Positions 1 to 12,745 of a stretch of 64,000 nt of DNA are shown here, piece after piece. Made by a program: the position numbers and the translations under genes. The notes below the pieces were generated by a model. The model saw only the letters and a program-made list of their open reading frames with translations. It searched no databases and was not told the DNA's origin. The stretch's first letter is position 1. The number at the start of each line of letters is the position of its first letter. Origin of the DNA: Aquila chrysaetos chrysaetos. Lineage: Eukaryota; Chordata; Aves; Accipitriformes; Accipitridae. The stretch spans positions 32,551,363-32,615,362 of the forward strand of contig NC_044005.1 of NCBI RefSeq assembly GCF_900496995.4, in the 5' to 3' direction.

Positions 1-1879
1 TGCAAAATGCTAATGCAAAGCACTTTTTACATAGGCTGGGGCCCCACAAAATAAATTATTTTATCCTTTCGCTGAGGAAGAATGGTGACTGTGTATCAGC
101 ACTATCCTGTTAAGTTTCTTTCTGCCTAGTTTACTAAACTTGTACTTACAAACTTGATTTCCAAATTTAATTAAAGTTAGCATACTCTTTAATAGGTATA
201 TTTAAATTCTTTGGCTTTTGGAGTTAGTGGTGTGGTGAGCAAACATAGAGAAATTTTGAAGTCTTGCTAAATTGATTCTTCTTTAGAAGTCTTCTCTGTT
301 ATCCTGCCAACTTTTGTGAATAGTAACCGATTATCTCTTGCTGTTACAACAGCAATCACTTTTTTATTTACGTCCCTGCCTCTTCCAAACAGCAATTAAT
401 AAAGCTTAGATAAAGGCATAAGCCAATCCTAGGACACTAGCATGGATAAACAAACTGTAAAATGGCATCTGTCTTTCTGCATATTTCTGAGTAAATATGT
501 GCAGAAGTACAAAACAGGAGGGGTTATCAAGCTGCCAAGGTCTCAAATTTGTTACATTTTATTAATTTGAAGGGAGGAAATGTAAGTTGTTTATGATACC
601 ACATGATGTGGCATCCCCAGGTTTCATGAGCATTTGAGAATATTATGAAAAGAAGACCTGTGAATTCTGGGTATGGAGAACACCAACATTTTATATTTAC
701 AGAGATCTATGACCTATGAATTCCATATCAAAATAAAAATTGCTGTGTCATGGTTAGAGTCAATAAACTCATTCACACTAATTACTCCAGCACTAAACCT
801 AGGTAGAAAAATACATTTCCTTAAAATTATGGAAGTAATAGCTAGAGATCTGCATAGGAAATGGAAAAGTATCTAGGAAAATAAAAATATGTTTTAAGAT
901 TTTAATAAATGAAATGATTCAGTTTTGATAATGGTTTTGTTTAGAAATTGACACAAGTTTTTAGAAAATATTGAACAGCGAAATAAGGAAAAATGTTTCT
1001 TTTGAAAATGAACTAGAAAAATTTTTTAAACAAAGAATCAAAAATTTCTGTTAGGAAATTTAGGAAAAAAAAAATTGTTTTCAGTGTCTTGACAAGTGGA
1101 AAATCCGCTGCTGTTGGTTATGTTAATGGTGAATCATGTTTACCATTGAAATAAAAAGGCTCACTTCTAGCTTGAATTTATCTGATCTTATCTTTCTGAC
1201 ACGAGACATTTGTGTGTCTATACACTACACTATTTTTTTTTTTTTTTTTAACTAAGAAGGACTCTTAAGCATCTGTTTGATAAGAGAACAAACTGTCTTT
1301 TGCTGTAAAGTTTGCAAAACCGTCACGTATACTTTTCAGTCTCTTCTGAATTCTTCCCAGCTTTTCAATATTTTTAAAATCATGACAGACAGGGTACAAT
1401 ATTCCAATATCTATCTCACGAGCTTCATACATGAGAGTAAAGTCCCACCTATCTGCCTACTAACTAGTTTCTTATTTATTTACCGGTGGCTTGTGTTATG
1501 CCCCTGCAACATCACAATTCAAGGTCACACTTAGTTATTCAGCACAAATTGCAAATCCTGGAACTGCTTAATCGGGATGGAGTCCCTCCAATCCTACCTG
1601 TATAGGTACAATTTCAGGACTTTGTAAGGAGGCTTTTGACCTTGACATGGCCTTTAGTGTATAATTACATTTACCATGTATCTGAATAGTTTTCTAATTC
1701 AGTCTCCAGTTTTCACATGCAGTTCATTTAAGAAGTCAATTTTTTGTGTCTTAGGACATATTAATTAATGTCTTATTCCAGGATTGTATGAGGCGATTAG
1801 GAAATATGAGGCAGAGGAGATGTCCTTTGTGACCTTGGCTAGCTCATTAGTTATTCTTCTTCTTCAAGCCTTTATAAGG
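1..1879. other. AT-rich non-coding sequence
   Basis: No gene or repeat family is recognised. The stretch is AT-rich with a T-run near 1231-1249. Short open frames (for example 673-876 and 1277-1534) have no recognisable motif and are treated as chance. Confidence 0.6.
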
Positions 1880-2850
1880 TGTTTTGGGTTTGTGTGGCAG
1901 GGTTTTGGTAGCAGGGGAGGGGGCCGCAGGGGTGGCTCCTGTGAGAAGCTGCTAGAAGCTCCCCCGGCTCCAAGTCAGAGCGGCCTCTGGCCCAGGCCGA
2001 GCCCGTCAGTGACAGCGGTAGCGCCTGCGGGAGAACAGATTTGAGAAGGGGAACCGGTAGTGAGTAGGGGGATTGGAATGTGAGGGGAACCCCTCTGCAG
2101 ATACGGAGGTCAGTGAGGAAGGAGGGGGAGGAGGAGCGGGGGAGGAGGGCATGCCCCCGCAGCCCGTGGTGAGACGGCAGGCTGTCCCTCCCCCCCCAGC
2201 CCGTGGAGGGGAGCGGGGGAGCAGATGCCCGCCTGCAGCCTGGGGAGAGAGGAGCCCACACCGGAGCAGGGGGATGCGCCCCAAGATGGCCGGGACTCCA
2301 TGGGAAAGGCCGCGCTGGAGCAGTGTGTGACTGAAGATCTGCGGCCCGTGGGAAGGCCTCACGCTGGAGAAGTTCGTGAAGGACTGTCTCCTGCGGCAGG
2401 GACCCCAGGCTGGAGCAGGGGACGAGTGAGGAGTCCTCCTCCCCCTGAGGAGGAAGGAGCGGCAGAGACCAGGTGTGGCGAGCTGACCCCAACCCCGCTC
2501 CCCGTCCCCCTGTGCTGCTGAGGGGGAGGGGGTAGGGAAAACCGGGAGTGGAGTTGAGCCGGGAAGGAAGGAGGGTGAGGGGAAGGTGTTTTGAGATTTG
2601 GGTTTTACTTCTCATTATCCTTGTTTTGATTTGATTGGTAGTAAATGAAATTGATTTTGTTTTTTCCCCAACTTGAGTCTGTCTTTTGCCCATGCCCATA
2701 ATTGGTGAGTGATCCCTCACAGTCCTTGTCTCGACCCACGAGCGTTTCTTTATATTTTCTCCTCCCCATACCACCCAGGCCAGGGGGGGACGAGTGAGCG
2801 AGCCAGCGGCTTCCTGGTGATTTGTTGCCAGCTGGGCTTAAACCACGACA
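1880..2850 (+). mobile_element. Solo LTR of an avian endogenous retrovirus (LTR-A type)
   Basis: This GC-rich, CpG-containing block stands out sharply from its AT-rich surroundings. It begins TGTTTTGGGTTTGTGTGGCA and ends AAACCACGACA, so it has the TG...CA ends of an LTR. The flanking 5-mers are TAAGG (1875-1879) and TGAGG (2851-2855), a possible 5-bp target duplication with one mismatch. The body contains repeated GC-rich segments of the type 'gcccgtg-g-gag-gg' and a 3' part with a T-rich stretch, then 'ctcgacccacgag'. From general knowledge of bird genomes I recognise the 5' half as a common avian LTR. No internal retroviral sequence adjoins it, so it is a solo LTR. The 300-residue antisense open frame across it is a by-product of high GC. 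The family name is not assigned. Confidence 0.8.
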
Positions 2851-3662
2851 TGAGGTTTGGTGGTTAGTTTTGGATTTTGCCATACTCCAAAATTTCATTT
2901 TACTGCACATCTTACTGGAGCCGCATAATTTTGTCGTTTCACGTTTTAGAACTATCCTATGTTTGTTCATTTTCTCTGACTCTCTGTAGCCCAATCTTCC
3001 AAAAACGTGCATCTAGGCTAAATTTTTTCATATTGTGAGTTGTTCCTTTAATATGCTTGCACTCTGCTGACTTTACACAGTGGTAGATTTGGCTAAACAA
3101 GCGTATAACTGAGGATGCATAGAGAAGAATTTTCTTAAGCATTCCAATGTCTTCATTTTATTTACTTTTTCTGCTAACGGTGGATTTATAAAAAAAGGTT
3201 GGTATCTCGTGAACTTAAGAGCCTTCATTAATTTTACTTTTCTTGTACAGAAACAATGTAATAACTCAGCAGAGTTGAGGGACTGAAAGGGATTATAGTT
3301 CTGAACCCATTGCCTTTGCAATTAAACTTCTTGAATTACATAGTTTTCAGTTCTGTTAAAATTTAAAAGATTATGACAAACTGCCTGAAGCGTGATGACT
3401 GGCCTAGCATTGCAATTCACAAAGAACCCCCTTAAGTGTAGGTTTGGAGAATAAAAATATTTTCTTCACGGTACAGTGCTACTGCATCAATACTTTCAAA
3501 TGACATATCAGCTATTCATGGTGCCTACAACAGAAGTGAAGAAAATTGTATATAAACATCACAATGGAGGCTCTGTAAACTGTATAGGGGCAATATTTTA
3601 AAGCTATACTGTTTCAACACAATAGTTTAGATAATATCCATTAAGGAACTTTTGTTTTCTAG
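2851..3662. other. Non-coding sequence between LTR and candidate exon
   Basis: AT-rich sequence with no recognised family. The antisense open frames here are short and featureless. Confidence 0.5.
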
Positions 3663-3729
3663 CGATCTGGGTATAAGTGATGAAGAGCCATGACCAGCAT
3701 GAGTTCCAGCTTGGGGACCTACCCTCTGG
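3663..3729 (+). CDS. Candidate 5' coding exon (start codon at 3690), unproven
   Basis: A 67-nt segment lies between a good splice acceptor (pyrimidine-rich CTTTTGTTTTCT followed by AG at 3661-3662) and a perfect-looking donor (G|GTGAGT, GT at 3730-3731). Inside, an ATG at 3690 has a favourable context (GCC before it), with an in-frame TGA at 3681-3683 just upstream, as expected of a 5' end. It would encode 13 codons, MTSMSSSLGTYPL, plus one base of the next codon. Ser/Thr-rich starts like this occur in many proteins and I do not recognise the gene. Such short splice-bounded segments also arise by chance, so this is a lead and not a call. If real, the rest of the gene would lie downstream on the + strand across a long intron; no second exon was recognised. 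Confidence 0.3.
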
Positions 3730-3730
3730 G

Positions 3731-4844
3731 TGAGTCTCCTAATATCCATACTACAGCATCTAAATCACACTCTTCTGTCTGTTATGAATAAATATTCATT
3801 TATTCCAATGAATATTTAAGCAGTAACATTGAACAACTGTATACGGAGAACATTTAACTAAAATCACCTTGGCAGAATCACTTCCTCTAAATTAGACAGA
3901 GAAGATATTTTAATTCAGGTCTAAAACATAACATACATGTCTTATAGTACATCTTAAAGTAAGAAAAGTGAGATACTGTTCTTCATCTCAGGTTTTATGA
4001 ACCTATAGTTCTTTATTTATATTTAACATTGAAACAAAGTAAACTTTTAAAATTGGAAAATGATAAACCTAAATCATTAATTAATTGATTTTTACCTGGC
4101 TGCCAAATTAAAAAAAATTGGTTCTCTGCACAGTATGATTCCAAACTATGTCCAGTGTGTTCATGCACAGTCTACGTCATCCATGGCTGCTTGTGTAAGG
4201 AGGATAGTAGTAATTGGCCACTTCACCATTCAGAAGGCTGAGGAAGTTGCCATAACAGTCTATGAGTGTTAATTTGAACACTGGTTGGTGCAAAAACCTC
4301 AAAGCACAAACATTGTTGACCCTCGATGTGGATTTATTTTACATTACTGGCTTTGAGGATCGTTCACTGATTAGAATTTGATGTGGGATTATAAATGGGA
4401 TTAATATATTTCACAATTTAAGATAAAATTACTAATCTAATTAGTTCCTTATACTTTTGTCCTTTAGTAAGGATGTTAAATCTGCACTTGTTAGTGTTTC
4501 AGTATTCTTGTTAAAATAAAATTCATGAGGTCTTCATAATGAATGGAAGACCTTTTCTAATTTTAAATATCAGTATTCTGCTTAATAAGAGTTACCATCA
4601 GCATTTCCTTGCTTGTTCAAAACAGGAAGACACCAGCTGTTGCGGGAAAACGCTGCTCAGTTCATACAGTTTAAATTGAATCGTAATCAAAGTGGTTTAT
4701 TGATTTATCAATGACGTAATTAACCAGCAACCAGTGAACTGTATATTCAGGTTCGATATCAGCAATACAGCAGATAAATGAAAATATGAGGTACTTGCAA
4801 GCTATTAATAAACATTACAAATATCTAAGCAAGCTTGTAAACTA
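3731..4844. other. AT-rich non-coding sequence
   Basis: No gene is recognised. A TTAATTAA core with partly symmetric flanks lies near 4070-4091. The rest is unremarkable. Confidence 0.5.
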
Positions 4845-5420
4845 ATGCAAAAAAGTTCTAATCCTGCCTCACTCCATTGGCGGGGTGGGCTACCAGCACC
4901 CCCATCCTCCAGAGCGTGTGCCTTCCCTGGCTTGCACACCCCAGCTCTTGGAGAGGTGGGTGCTCCTGCTCTCTGTTCCTCACCGCCCTCCCCAGGCACA
5001 CCTGGGCATGGGTCCCTGTGTGCTGCCTCTGCTCTGTCACTCACCTAGCTGGGTGCCGGCTGCTGCCAGTGTCCCACGAGGATGCTGCTCGACCTGGCTT
5101 TGCCCTGGCTCTGCGGGGTGACTGTGAGCGGTGCTGCATCACTCTTCCAGTTTCCGCTCCAACGTCTCTTCCCACTGTTACAAGTTTTCATACTTCATGC
5201 TTCTTTTGAAGCTGACTCCTCCTTTGTTTCAAAAGTCTCCTTGAAGTTCTCCAGTTACGGTTTAATCCAGCTGATGGTTCTTTAGCTTGATCAGTACTGG
5301 AGCAGTGACACCTCAGACAGTTTGGGGTGCTCCATTTGTGTACTCTTGCTTCTGCCCTAACAGCTTGTCTTATCTGGGCTGTACAAGCTCAGTCTGGGCT
5401 GTGCAAGTGCTCCCATGATC
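4845..5420. other. GC-rich block of unknown origin, possibly an old LTR
   Basis: The segment from about 4850 to 5210 is clearly richer in G+C than its surroundings and carries CpGs. It is followed to about 5420 by mixed sequence that includes two similar 'ctgggctgt-caag' segments (around 5377 and 5394). Several overlapping open frames appear on both strands simply because stops are rare in GC-rich DNA; none shows a recognisable motif. The contrast with the neighbourhood suggests an inserted element such as an LTR, but I cannot name a family or define ends. Confidence 0.35.
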
Positions 5421-7353
5421 AACTAATGTATCAAATCAAGACAAAATACTTGTGCGTGTAGAACAAGGATAAACTGTCACCATTGGAGCAACGTGGCAGA
5501 ATCGATTTATCTGTTTTAGTGAGCATTAACTGAGAGGCCATCAAGTATGAAAGCAGTGATGTGCAAATTAAAAAAGATTATTACCTGCAAAAGAATGGTC
5601 AGGATCAAGAAATCTCCTAAAATACCAGCTGATCAAAACAAATGTGATTTGACAGAGTCACTTATCATATGCTTGAAGTGATTATGGTTCCTATTGATTA
5701 TAATGAAAGAAAAAATGGAAGATTTACTATATTATTTGTGTGAGAAATTATCTTGAACTTATGAAGTGGAAACAAGCTTTGTCATTGCATAAACAGTGAG
5801 TAACCACTCTAGTCTGTCATCTTTGTTTCTTTTCATTCCCAGTCTTTAATATTTTCAAGCAATTGTTCTAATACAGAACAGGTTTTTTTTAAAGCAATCA
5901 AGGTTTTTGTGTAGCTCTCCTTTTCTTGTCAGGGAAATATCTTGTTAATGAAGTAGAAGACAATAAGAAAAGATCAGTAGGAGAGCTTATGTTTGAATAC
6001 GGATTTTAAGGAAAAAAGCCAAATTTTCATTCTTCATTATACTGGCAGAACTAGAACTGGACTACAATTTTTGACAAAACATACTGGCATTACAAAAGTT
6101 TAATTTGTGGATTTTTTTTCTACATGTGTACATTCCAGTTTCTATAAAAATCTTGGTGGAATTGGATTCTCATGCCAAAGACGAAATTTCTTGTAAAAAT
6201 ATTTAAGGCATACCTGTGTTAGTGTTGCCTGTTGGTCAGATAAGTGTCAAACCCAAGACCTTATTCTGCTTTATTAAATGCAATGACCATCATACACTGT
6301 CCACAGCTGTCCAGTTTTATTGGCTATGTGTAAACATCCCATACACATTGTGTTTACTTTGTAGTGGTTTAGTGCTGCGGAGACTGGAGGAAAACAAATC
6401 AAGCCAACCTTTGGAAGGATCAGGTACAGCCAGCTTGGGGGGAGTGGGAAGGGGGGCAGGTTTGAGGCCAGTAACTTCCTCCCTACCCCTTGGCACTGCA
6501 TGTGCTCTGCACTGCTAATGGAGGGATTGCTTCCATGTTACATCCACTTAGCCCTTGTGAAAACTGCAACTGACTGTATGTCTGCATACACATCTCAGGA
6601 AATTAAGTACTAATAGCTGAGATGAACCTGGTGCTGCTTCTTTCTATATGCAGGGTCAGGGATTGTTTATTATGTTGTTGTTTATAAGAATTAAAATTAG
6701 AAGCAGCATTACAAATGAATAAAAATAACAGGTCCTTTCAACTGCTTTGGAGGTATACTTCTGGAAACAAGGCTTTACATGAATAATTGAGATACTGATT
6801 TAATAACAGTAATGTGTTGAAAAGCAGAGGAATTTGGGAAAAGGGGAAAAATGTTTTCTAAATGTCACTTCTTTTTGAAACATGAAAAACTAGATATAAC
6901 TATAATAATAGTTATTAGAATTAGAAAATGGTAGGAGTATGCTTTTCTTAACCCACAAAACCTTTTTTTTTTATTTTTTTTTTTTTGTAAAGAGAAAACC
7001 TCCTATTTTTGAAGGGAATAATTAGTATTTCTTATTTTTAGAAGGTTACTTGATTCAAATAAGAATCTGCATTCTGCTGATATGATTAAGTCAGAACAAC
7101 ACAGCTACATGTTTGAAATTTTGTTTTAGTTTTAAGGGAACTATTTTATCATTCCCGAGAGGGAGAAAGTTGCTATTTTGTTTCTTATGTAACTTTATTT
7201 AAATATATACGATATTATCCTTTTGAGTTTTCCAAACTTTATGATCAAGAAAGCTTTGCTTTGCATAGGAGGTGATTTGAATCCCCTTTGCTCTCATTAT
7301 TTTCAATCCTTACTTTTGTGTCTATATTTTAAATAATGTCAGTGCAATGGGTT
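5421..7353. other. AT-rich non-coding sequence
   Basis: No gene or repeat family is recognised. There is a T-rich tract at 6961-6987 and a G-rich patch near 6436-6460. Confidence 0.5.
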
Positions 7354-7520
7354 GTTCCTAAATGTGGTGGGTTGGCCTTGGCTAACAAACTCCCACACAG
7401 CTTCTCACTCACTTGCCCCATTTGAAGCCGACTGTGAGTGGCACAGGGCAGCCCCTGACATCCTCCCGCAGAGACCACCCCTGCAGCCTCCGTGCTACCA
7501 AACCTTAACAACCTACACCA
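7354..7520 (-). mobile_element. Internally deleted LTR-A remnant, antisense
   Basis: The right part (about 7470-7517, 'cacccctgcag...tgctaccaaa') matches the reverse complement of the 5' end of the LTR at 1880-2850. The left edge 'tgtggtgggttggcc' has the form of an LTR terminus read on the opposite strand. The several hundred bases normally between the two ends are mostly missing, leaving about 165 bases. It is read as an old antisense LTR with a large internal deletion. The short open frames across it are not genes. Confidence 0.6.
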
Positions 7521-7529
7521 AATATCTTC

Positions 7530-10500
7530 TAAAGTTATGAGCAAATTTTATACCTGATTCTGCACAATACCTATTGATACACAGGAAGAATAGTCAAGTA
7601 CTCTGGATAAACATGTTGAATAAGATGTTTCTGATAAATCAGTGTGAATGCAGAAAAAAGATTACTGCCAGACATAATTCTTTGTGCCAAACTTCACCCT
7701 GCGTATTTTGCTTGTAGATTTTGTGTATTTTCATGCAGGGCAATAGCTGGAACGAATTTCAAGGCAGCAGAAACTGCAGGCTAGGCTAGTCTATTATTGC
7801 ACCTTATTCCAAGAAAATTAGCAAAATCCAACAGTATCCTTTATCTCTTAAGTTCAGGCATCATTAATTATCCTTTTTATCAGTAACACTGACACGTAAA
7901 TCTCAGGCTAGACTTTAGTACCCACTTGAAAGAGTCCTGATTATGTTCCTACCTGTGTATTCTCTTCCCTCTTTCACACTTACTAAGTCAGGGTACATTT
8001 GGCGATTCCTTTACATTTGTGGTAATGAAATTTACAGGGTGACTGTGTACTTTTTCCATTTTAGTAGGCTGGCATGTTAGAAGATGACAGAAAAGATACA
8101 AAACATGTACGTACCAAGTCATGTTTTCAGAGCAGTGAAAATGGAACATACGTGATGCTATAAACAAACTGTCTGCCCTGGCTCCTAACTTTTGGAGAGA
8201 GATTCTTCAAAAGTACAAATTGACTTTCAGGCAGGGTATAAGTTTCCAGTTTTCAGTGTTATCTCAGAAATGTTCCTTCTAAAAGATTGCTTGAGCTAGC
8301 TCAAAGTCTGCAAATAAACAGCAGGAACAAAACTAGGTATCTTTCTCTCGCTCATAAAAGTGAAATAAAGGCTGGGCTGTGCTTTCAACCAGTGGGAGCA
8401 ACTGTATTTCAGCGAGTTAATGAAAGGCTCAGAAGAGGGGGAAGGAAAGCGAAGCCTGGGCATAACTGTCTTCTCGTATTGGATAATTGCTTTGGTACTA
8501 AGCTACAGTCTGGCTTCTCCCACTCTCAGAGGCTTTAGAACCCTGTCTGCCAGGGCACAGGCTGTCTCCCTTAAAACCTGTCCTGTCTCAGACTGTGACC
8601 CATGCTGCGTCCCCTCTTCCACAGGGGTTGAAATGGTAGAGATGTGACAAGGTAACTGGCCATTGTCACCTCACTGTGAAATCACAGTGAAGGTCACACA
8701 TCTGCAGTCTTCTCTGTGATACAGCTGATGTCAACACATCTTCTCACCACTGGTTTATCTCATTTAAAACTGCAGTGCCTGGCCTCCCTGAGGACTTGCA
8801 GCAAAGTAGCTAATGCATGTATTATAGTATAATCTCACTTTTTTTTTTTTTTTTTTTTTTTGAGAGCAGAGACAAAGCTTGGAAAGTATCTGTTTAAGAA
8901 AGTAGAAGACATTTGAACTCCTGTCCTTTCTGGGAGTTTTTCTAAAGTAGAGGATCGTTCATTTTGTAGCAAGTGTTAAGAATCCCATGGTAAAGGCTGC
9001 CTAGAAGTTACTTTTCAGCTAGTGGGCAAGCTCTCTCTTGCAGTGAATCTGGGTCTGTAATGAGAAATTATTCTAGCAGTATAGCTTGCTGTTTCTGTTA
9101 CGAAAATATTTTCAGGCAAGAATCTTTTTTTCTTCAGAACGAAATCTGTTCTTGCTGCTTTATGCTCAACTGAAATAAAAAAACACTAAGATACATCACA
9201 GTTGTTAGCTGAGGAAAAAATTAAACTATCATTCTTTCAAACTTAGGCAAGGGACAAAAATTTTAAGTTGTGAATTTAAGCAGAATTGTTTCCAAACAGG
9301 TTTTTTTTTAGTGCCCTATGAAGCATGTTCTACTCTTCTGTGCTGCTCATAGAAGGATATGCCAATAGGCTAATATTCACCAGGAACCAATAATAGAAAA
9401 AGATTCAAGTCATGTGCATATTTATTAATTCCTGTTGATTTAACAAAACTGACAGTCATGTCACATTTTATCATGACATACATGAAACAAAGTACAACAT
9501 CATAAAACCCAGTTCAAAGCAATATGTCCTGTACAGCAACAAATGTAAGGAGACATTTTTTGGCTTTGAATGGAGGGTAAAAGGCACCACTGTCTCCAAA
9601 TTTTCTTCTGTAAGAAATGCCTTACTCCCAACATTTGAATCATATTGAAAGTTGTATGACTTGCTGCTGCTATATTTTACCTTTTTACTTATTCTGTGTG
9701 TTTCTCCATATTAAGTTGTATTAACTTTATGATATAATACAATTTAGTCCAAACTTATGAATCTTTACTCACAGCCGTAAGTGACACCTTTCGCATTAGT
9801 ACAGCTCAATACCACAAAAATGTGCTTTGTTAGAGGGATGTTTTCAAAGGAATAGGTGAATGTTAGGTAACTAGTTTACTCTGATTCCCAGAGGGAATTA
9901 CAGGCCTCATTGCACATTTATAGGTTGGTATTTTTTAAAAAAATAATTAGTTATATCCCCAAACCAGAGATTTAAACTTTTTAAGTCTTTCATTTCTATT
10001 CAGAAAAGCACATAAGCATGTACTTCAGGGATGTGCTTATGTCTCATTTGCTTCACTGTTGGTTGAGACTCTGCTTAATCTGCCTGCTGAAAAGATGACG
10101 TCTTTATGAACTGTTTTTGTACTAATACTACAAACATGCAGGTGACTATGTTAGATAAATGGCACAATATGGTGTCTTAAAGTTACATTCCTATCAGTTA
10201 TGGTAGGCTGTGGCCATATAGATCCTTGGGATTAGCAATACTATACACAGTTCTGCAGAATTACAGCCAGTTTATGAGGATTAGTTTTTTATCAGTGATG
10301 TGCCTTTCCCCCTTCCAGGTACTGCAGTATGTCCTATAAAAGTAGGTACCTATTTTGAAGGGTACCTTTGGACTGTGTTCAATCCCATAATTCTAGGCTA
10401 AAGGAAATTTTTCTTTTCTTAAGACAATAATGGTTGAGAAAACAGATCTTGCAAATTTTTACTTTTCAATAATATCCAAGTATTTTTTCAGCATAAATAT

Positions 10501-12745
10501 TCCAGGTACTATTCTCTCAATTGACTTAAATAAAAGGTGAAATTTGGCAGATGATAGCTAGTTCTAATGTTTAAATATTTGCTTAAAATGCAGACTTGCT
10601 CTTCAATTCTGTGATGCTCTTATACTGGCTGTATATCCTGGGAGTGTTCCTCTCATTGTTTCACTCTGTGCTGTGAAACAACAACCCCCATAACTTCAAA
10701 AACCACATGAGAACTGTATCCCTCTGTTGGTAGTAATGCCTTTTTTTCTCCAAAATGGCTGCCCAGTCTGTTGTGAGTATTTGAAAGCATTTTTGGTTGA
10801 AGGTTATTATTCAGTATTTCTAGGTCATAGTTTCCTATGATGAAAATGGAGTGGAGGAGGCCTTGAGACTATTTCCAGAAAAAATTGCCTTCAAGCAACG
10901 TCTACCAAATGTTGAACATTTGTTCTATACGTAATTAGTAGGAGGGAGGAGGAAAATGAAAGCGACATTTTTGAGTGTGGATTACTTACAGAAATCCTCT
11001 TTCCTAATACCAGAGTCTTGTGGTAGCTCTTTTTTCCATTACCCCACAGCTATTCATTAGCTGATGTGCCAATGTCTGTCACAGTTTCTCCTGTGGGACA
11101 ATAGTGTCTTAATATTTTAGCAACAGCACACCAATGTAATTATCTGTAAATAATTTAGCATGTATTTCATCCATGTGGAAGCTATCCAATCAGTCAGAGC
11201 AAAAAACTCCCAACATTTCCTATCAAATATTGAGCCTTCTGCAATATGTTTTTTGTCGTCTTGGCTTCTCAGAATCATTCATTAGGTATTTTCTTCCACA
11301 AATATTTGGAACATCAAAACCATCTTACATTGCTGGAGACAAATTCAGGTATGATGTGAATGAGTATGTCCTGAGAAATTTGTGATGCTGCACCCGTATA
11401 CACCATAACTGAATGTTGTGCGCCTTGTTAGTATTTATTTCCTATATTCAGAAAGAACATATGCAACTATTAATTAAAAGTTTTTAAAGATGGGACAATT
11501 AAGCTGGTTATATCTTTTCTTCTCTCTGATCAAGTAATCATTCAAAAATTAATTTTCATCAGCTCCTTCAGTTTCTTGTTGTCTTCCTTCTTTAGCACTT
11601 TACCATGAGAGTTTCTTAGAATGAGAAAAAGAGTTAAAACATTATTCACCACATGGACATTCAGAAGGAGAAGGATTTAGTTCTGCCAACACTGACTTCC
11701 ATGGAGTTCAAATGAGCTGGATCAGGTCTGTGCTGAACATTAGTGCTAGCTTGTTCACATGTTTATGTCTACCATCCGGTTGTGGTTTACCTAGCTTCCA
11801 AAATACCCTAAAAATAAGTGAGTGCATGTGAGTAATCCCAAGGAATATAAAGGCATTATTCCCGTTTGAGAAGGCAGGCATGCATGTAGTTCTTCCTAGG
11901 ACCAAGGTTAGAAAACCCCTTTGAATAGAGGCCTTATCTTATATGCAAAGAGTTTACCATTCTCTGGACAATATATATCTATACATATAAATGACTTTGA
12001 TTCATGTTTGACAAAGTTTGACATGAGAAGATTCCAATATGTATTGTTTTTAACTAGAAGAGGAGCTGACTTCAGCTGTCTTGAATGGGACCACAAGTTT
12101 CACTTAAGCTTGTGAAAGACTGCATCTTTATCTGAGTATGTGTGTGTATGGGACAATTTATGCATAATTGCACTTTACGCTGCAACCTCAAAGGTCTCCC
12201 TGTGATTCTGAAGTCAGAATAATATGAAGAATAGTCTCTGCAGTGCTCAGAGGGAAAATCTCTCTACGTGCACATGGCTATAACAAGGACACTCATTACC
12301 TAGAGCTGACATAAGCCATGAAAATATATGCTTAGGGGGGATATACTTGACACAGAGTAAGTTCTAGCTACCTTTGCCTGGAGAGAAATGGTTAAGGAGG
12401 TATCAGCATGTTTAAAAGTATGAATTCCACTCCCATCAAATGAGGTGGGAACAATAAACATGAAAATATTTGTCTACAATCTGCATTTTGTGTTTGCGCT
12501 CTGTCAAACGTGTAAAGTATTTGAAATCAAGTTTTCTTGTTAGTAATATGTGACCACTATTACTAATTATTAAAGGAGTTTCTTCTGCTTTGGTATTGTT
12601 GCTATGGAAAAAAAGAAGATGTACTTTCAGCAACCAAATGGGAGATATATTGTACTGTCTGAAATGTATTAAGCATAACGCTTTTCTGAGTGTAAAACAT
12701 TGAAAGATAGAGGGCTAAACCCAGAGTTTTTTTAACAGAATGTGA
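7530..12745. other. Non-coding sequence
   Basis: A long AT-rich stretch with no recognised gene. It contains a T23 run at 8839-8861, a perfect 9-bp inverted repeat with a 2-base spacer at 8671-8690, and a 9-bp inverted repeat around a 15-base loop at 10010-10042. A moderately GC-rich patch at 8360-8720 has two overlapping chance open frames and a splice-acceptor-like 'cctcttccacag', but nothing recognisable as protein. Confidence 0.5.

Noticed and set aside
1872..2774. 300-codon antisense open frame
   Set aside because: It lies within the GC-rich LTR-A, where stops are rare. Low-complexity Pro/Ser/Leu composition and no domain.
8287..8647. Candidate coding exon ending or starting at a 'cttccacag' acceptor
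   Set aside because: No convincing paired donor, no recognisable peptide, and overlapping frames on the same strand.
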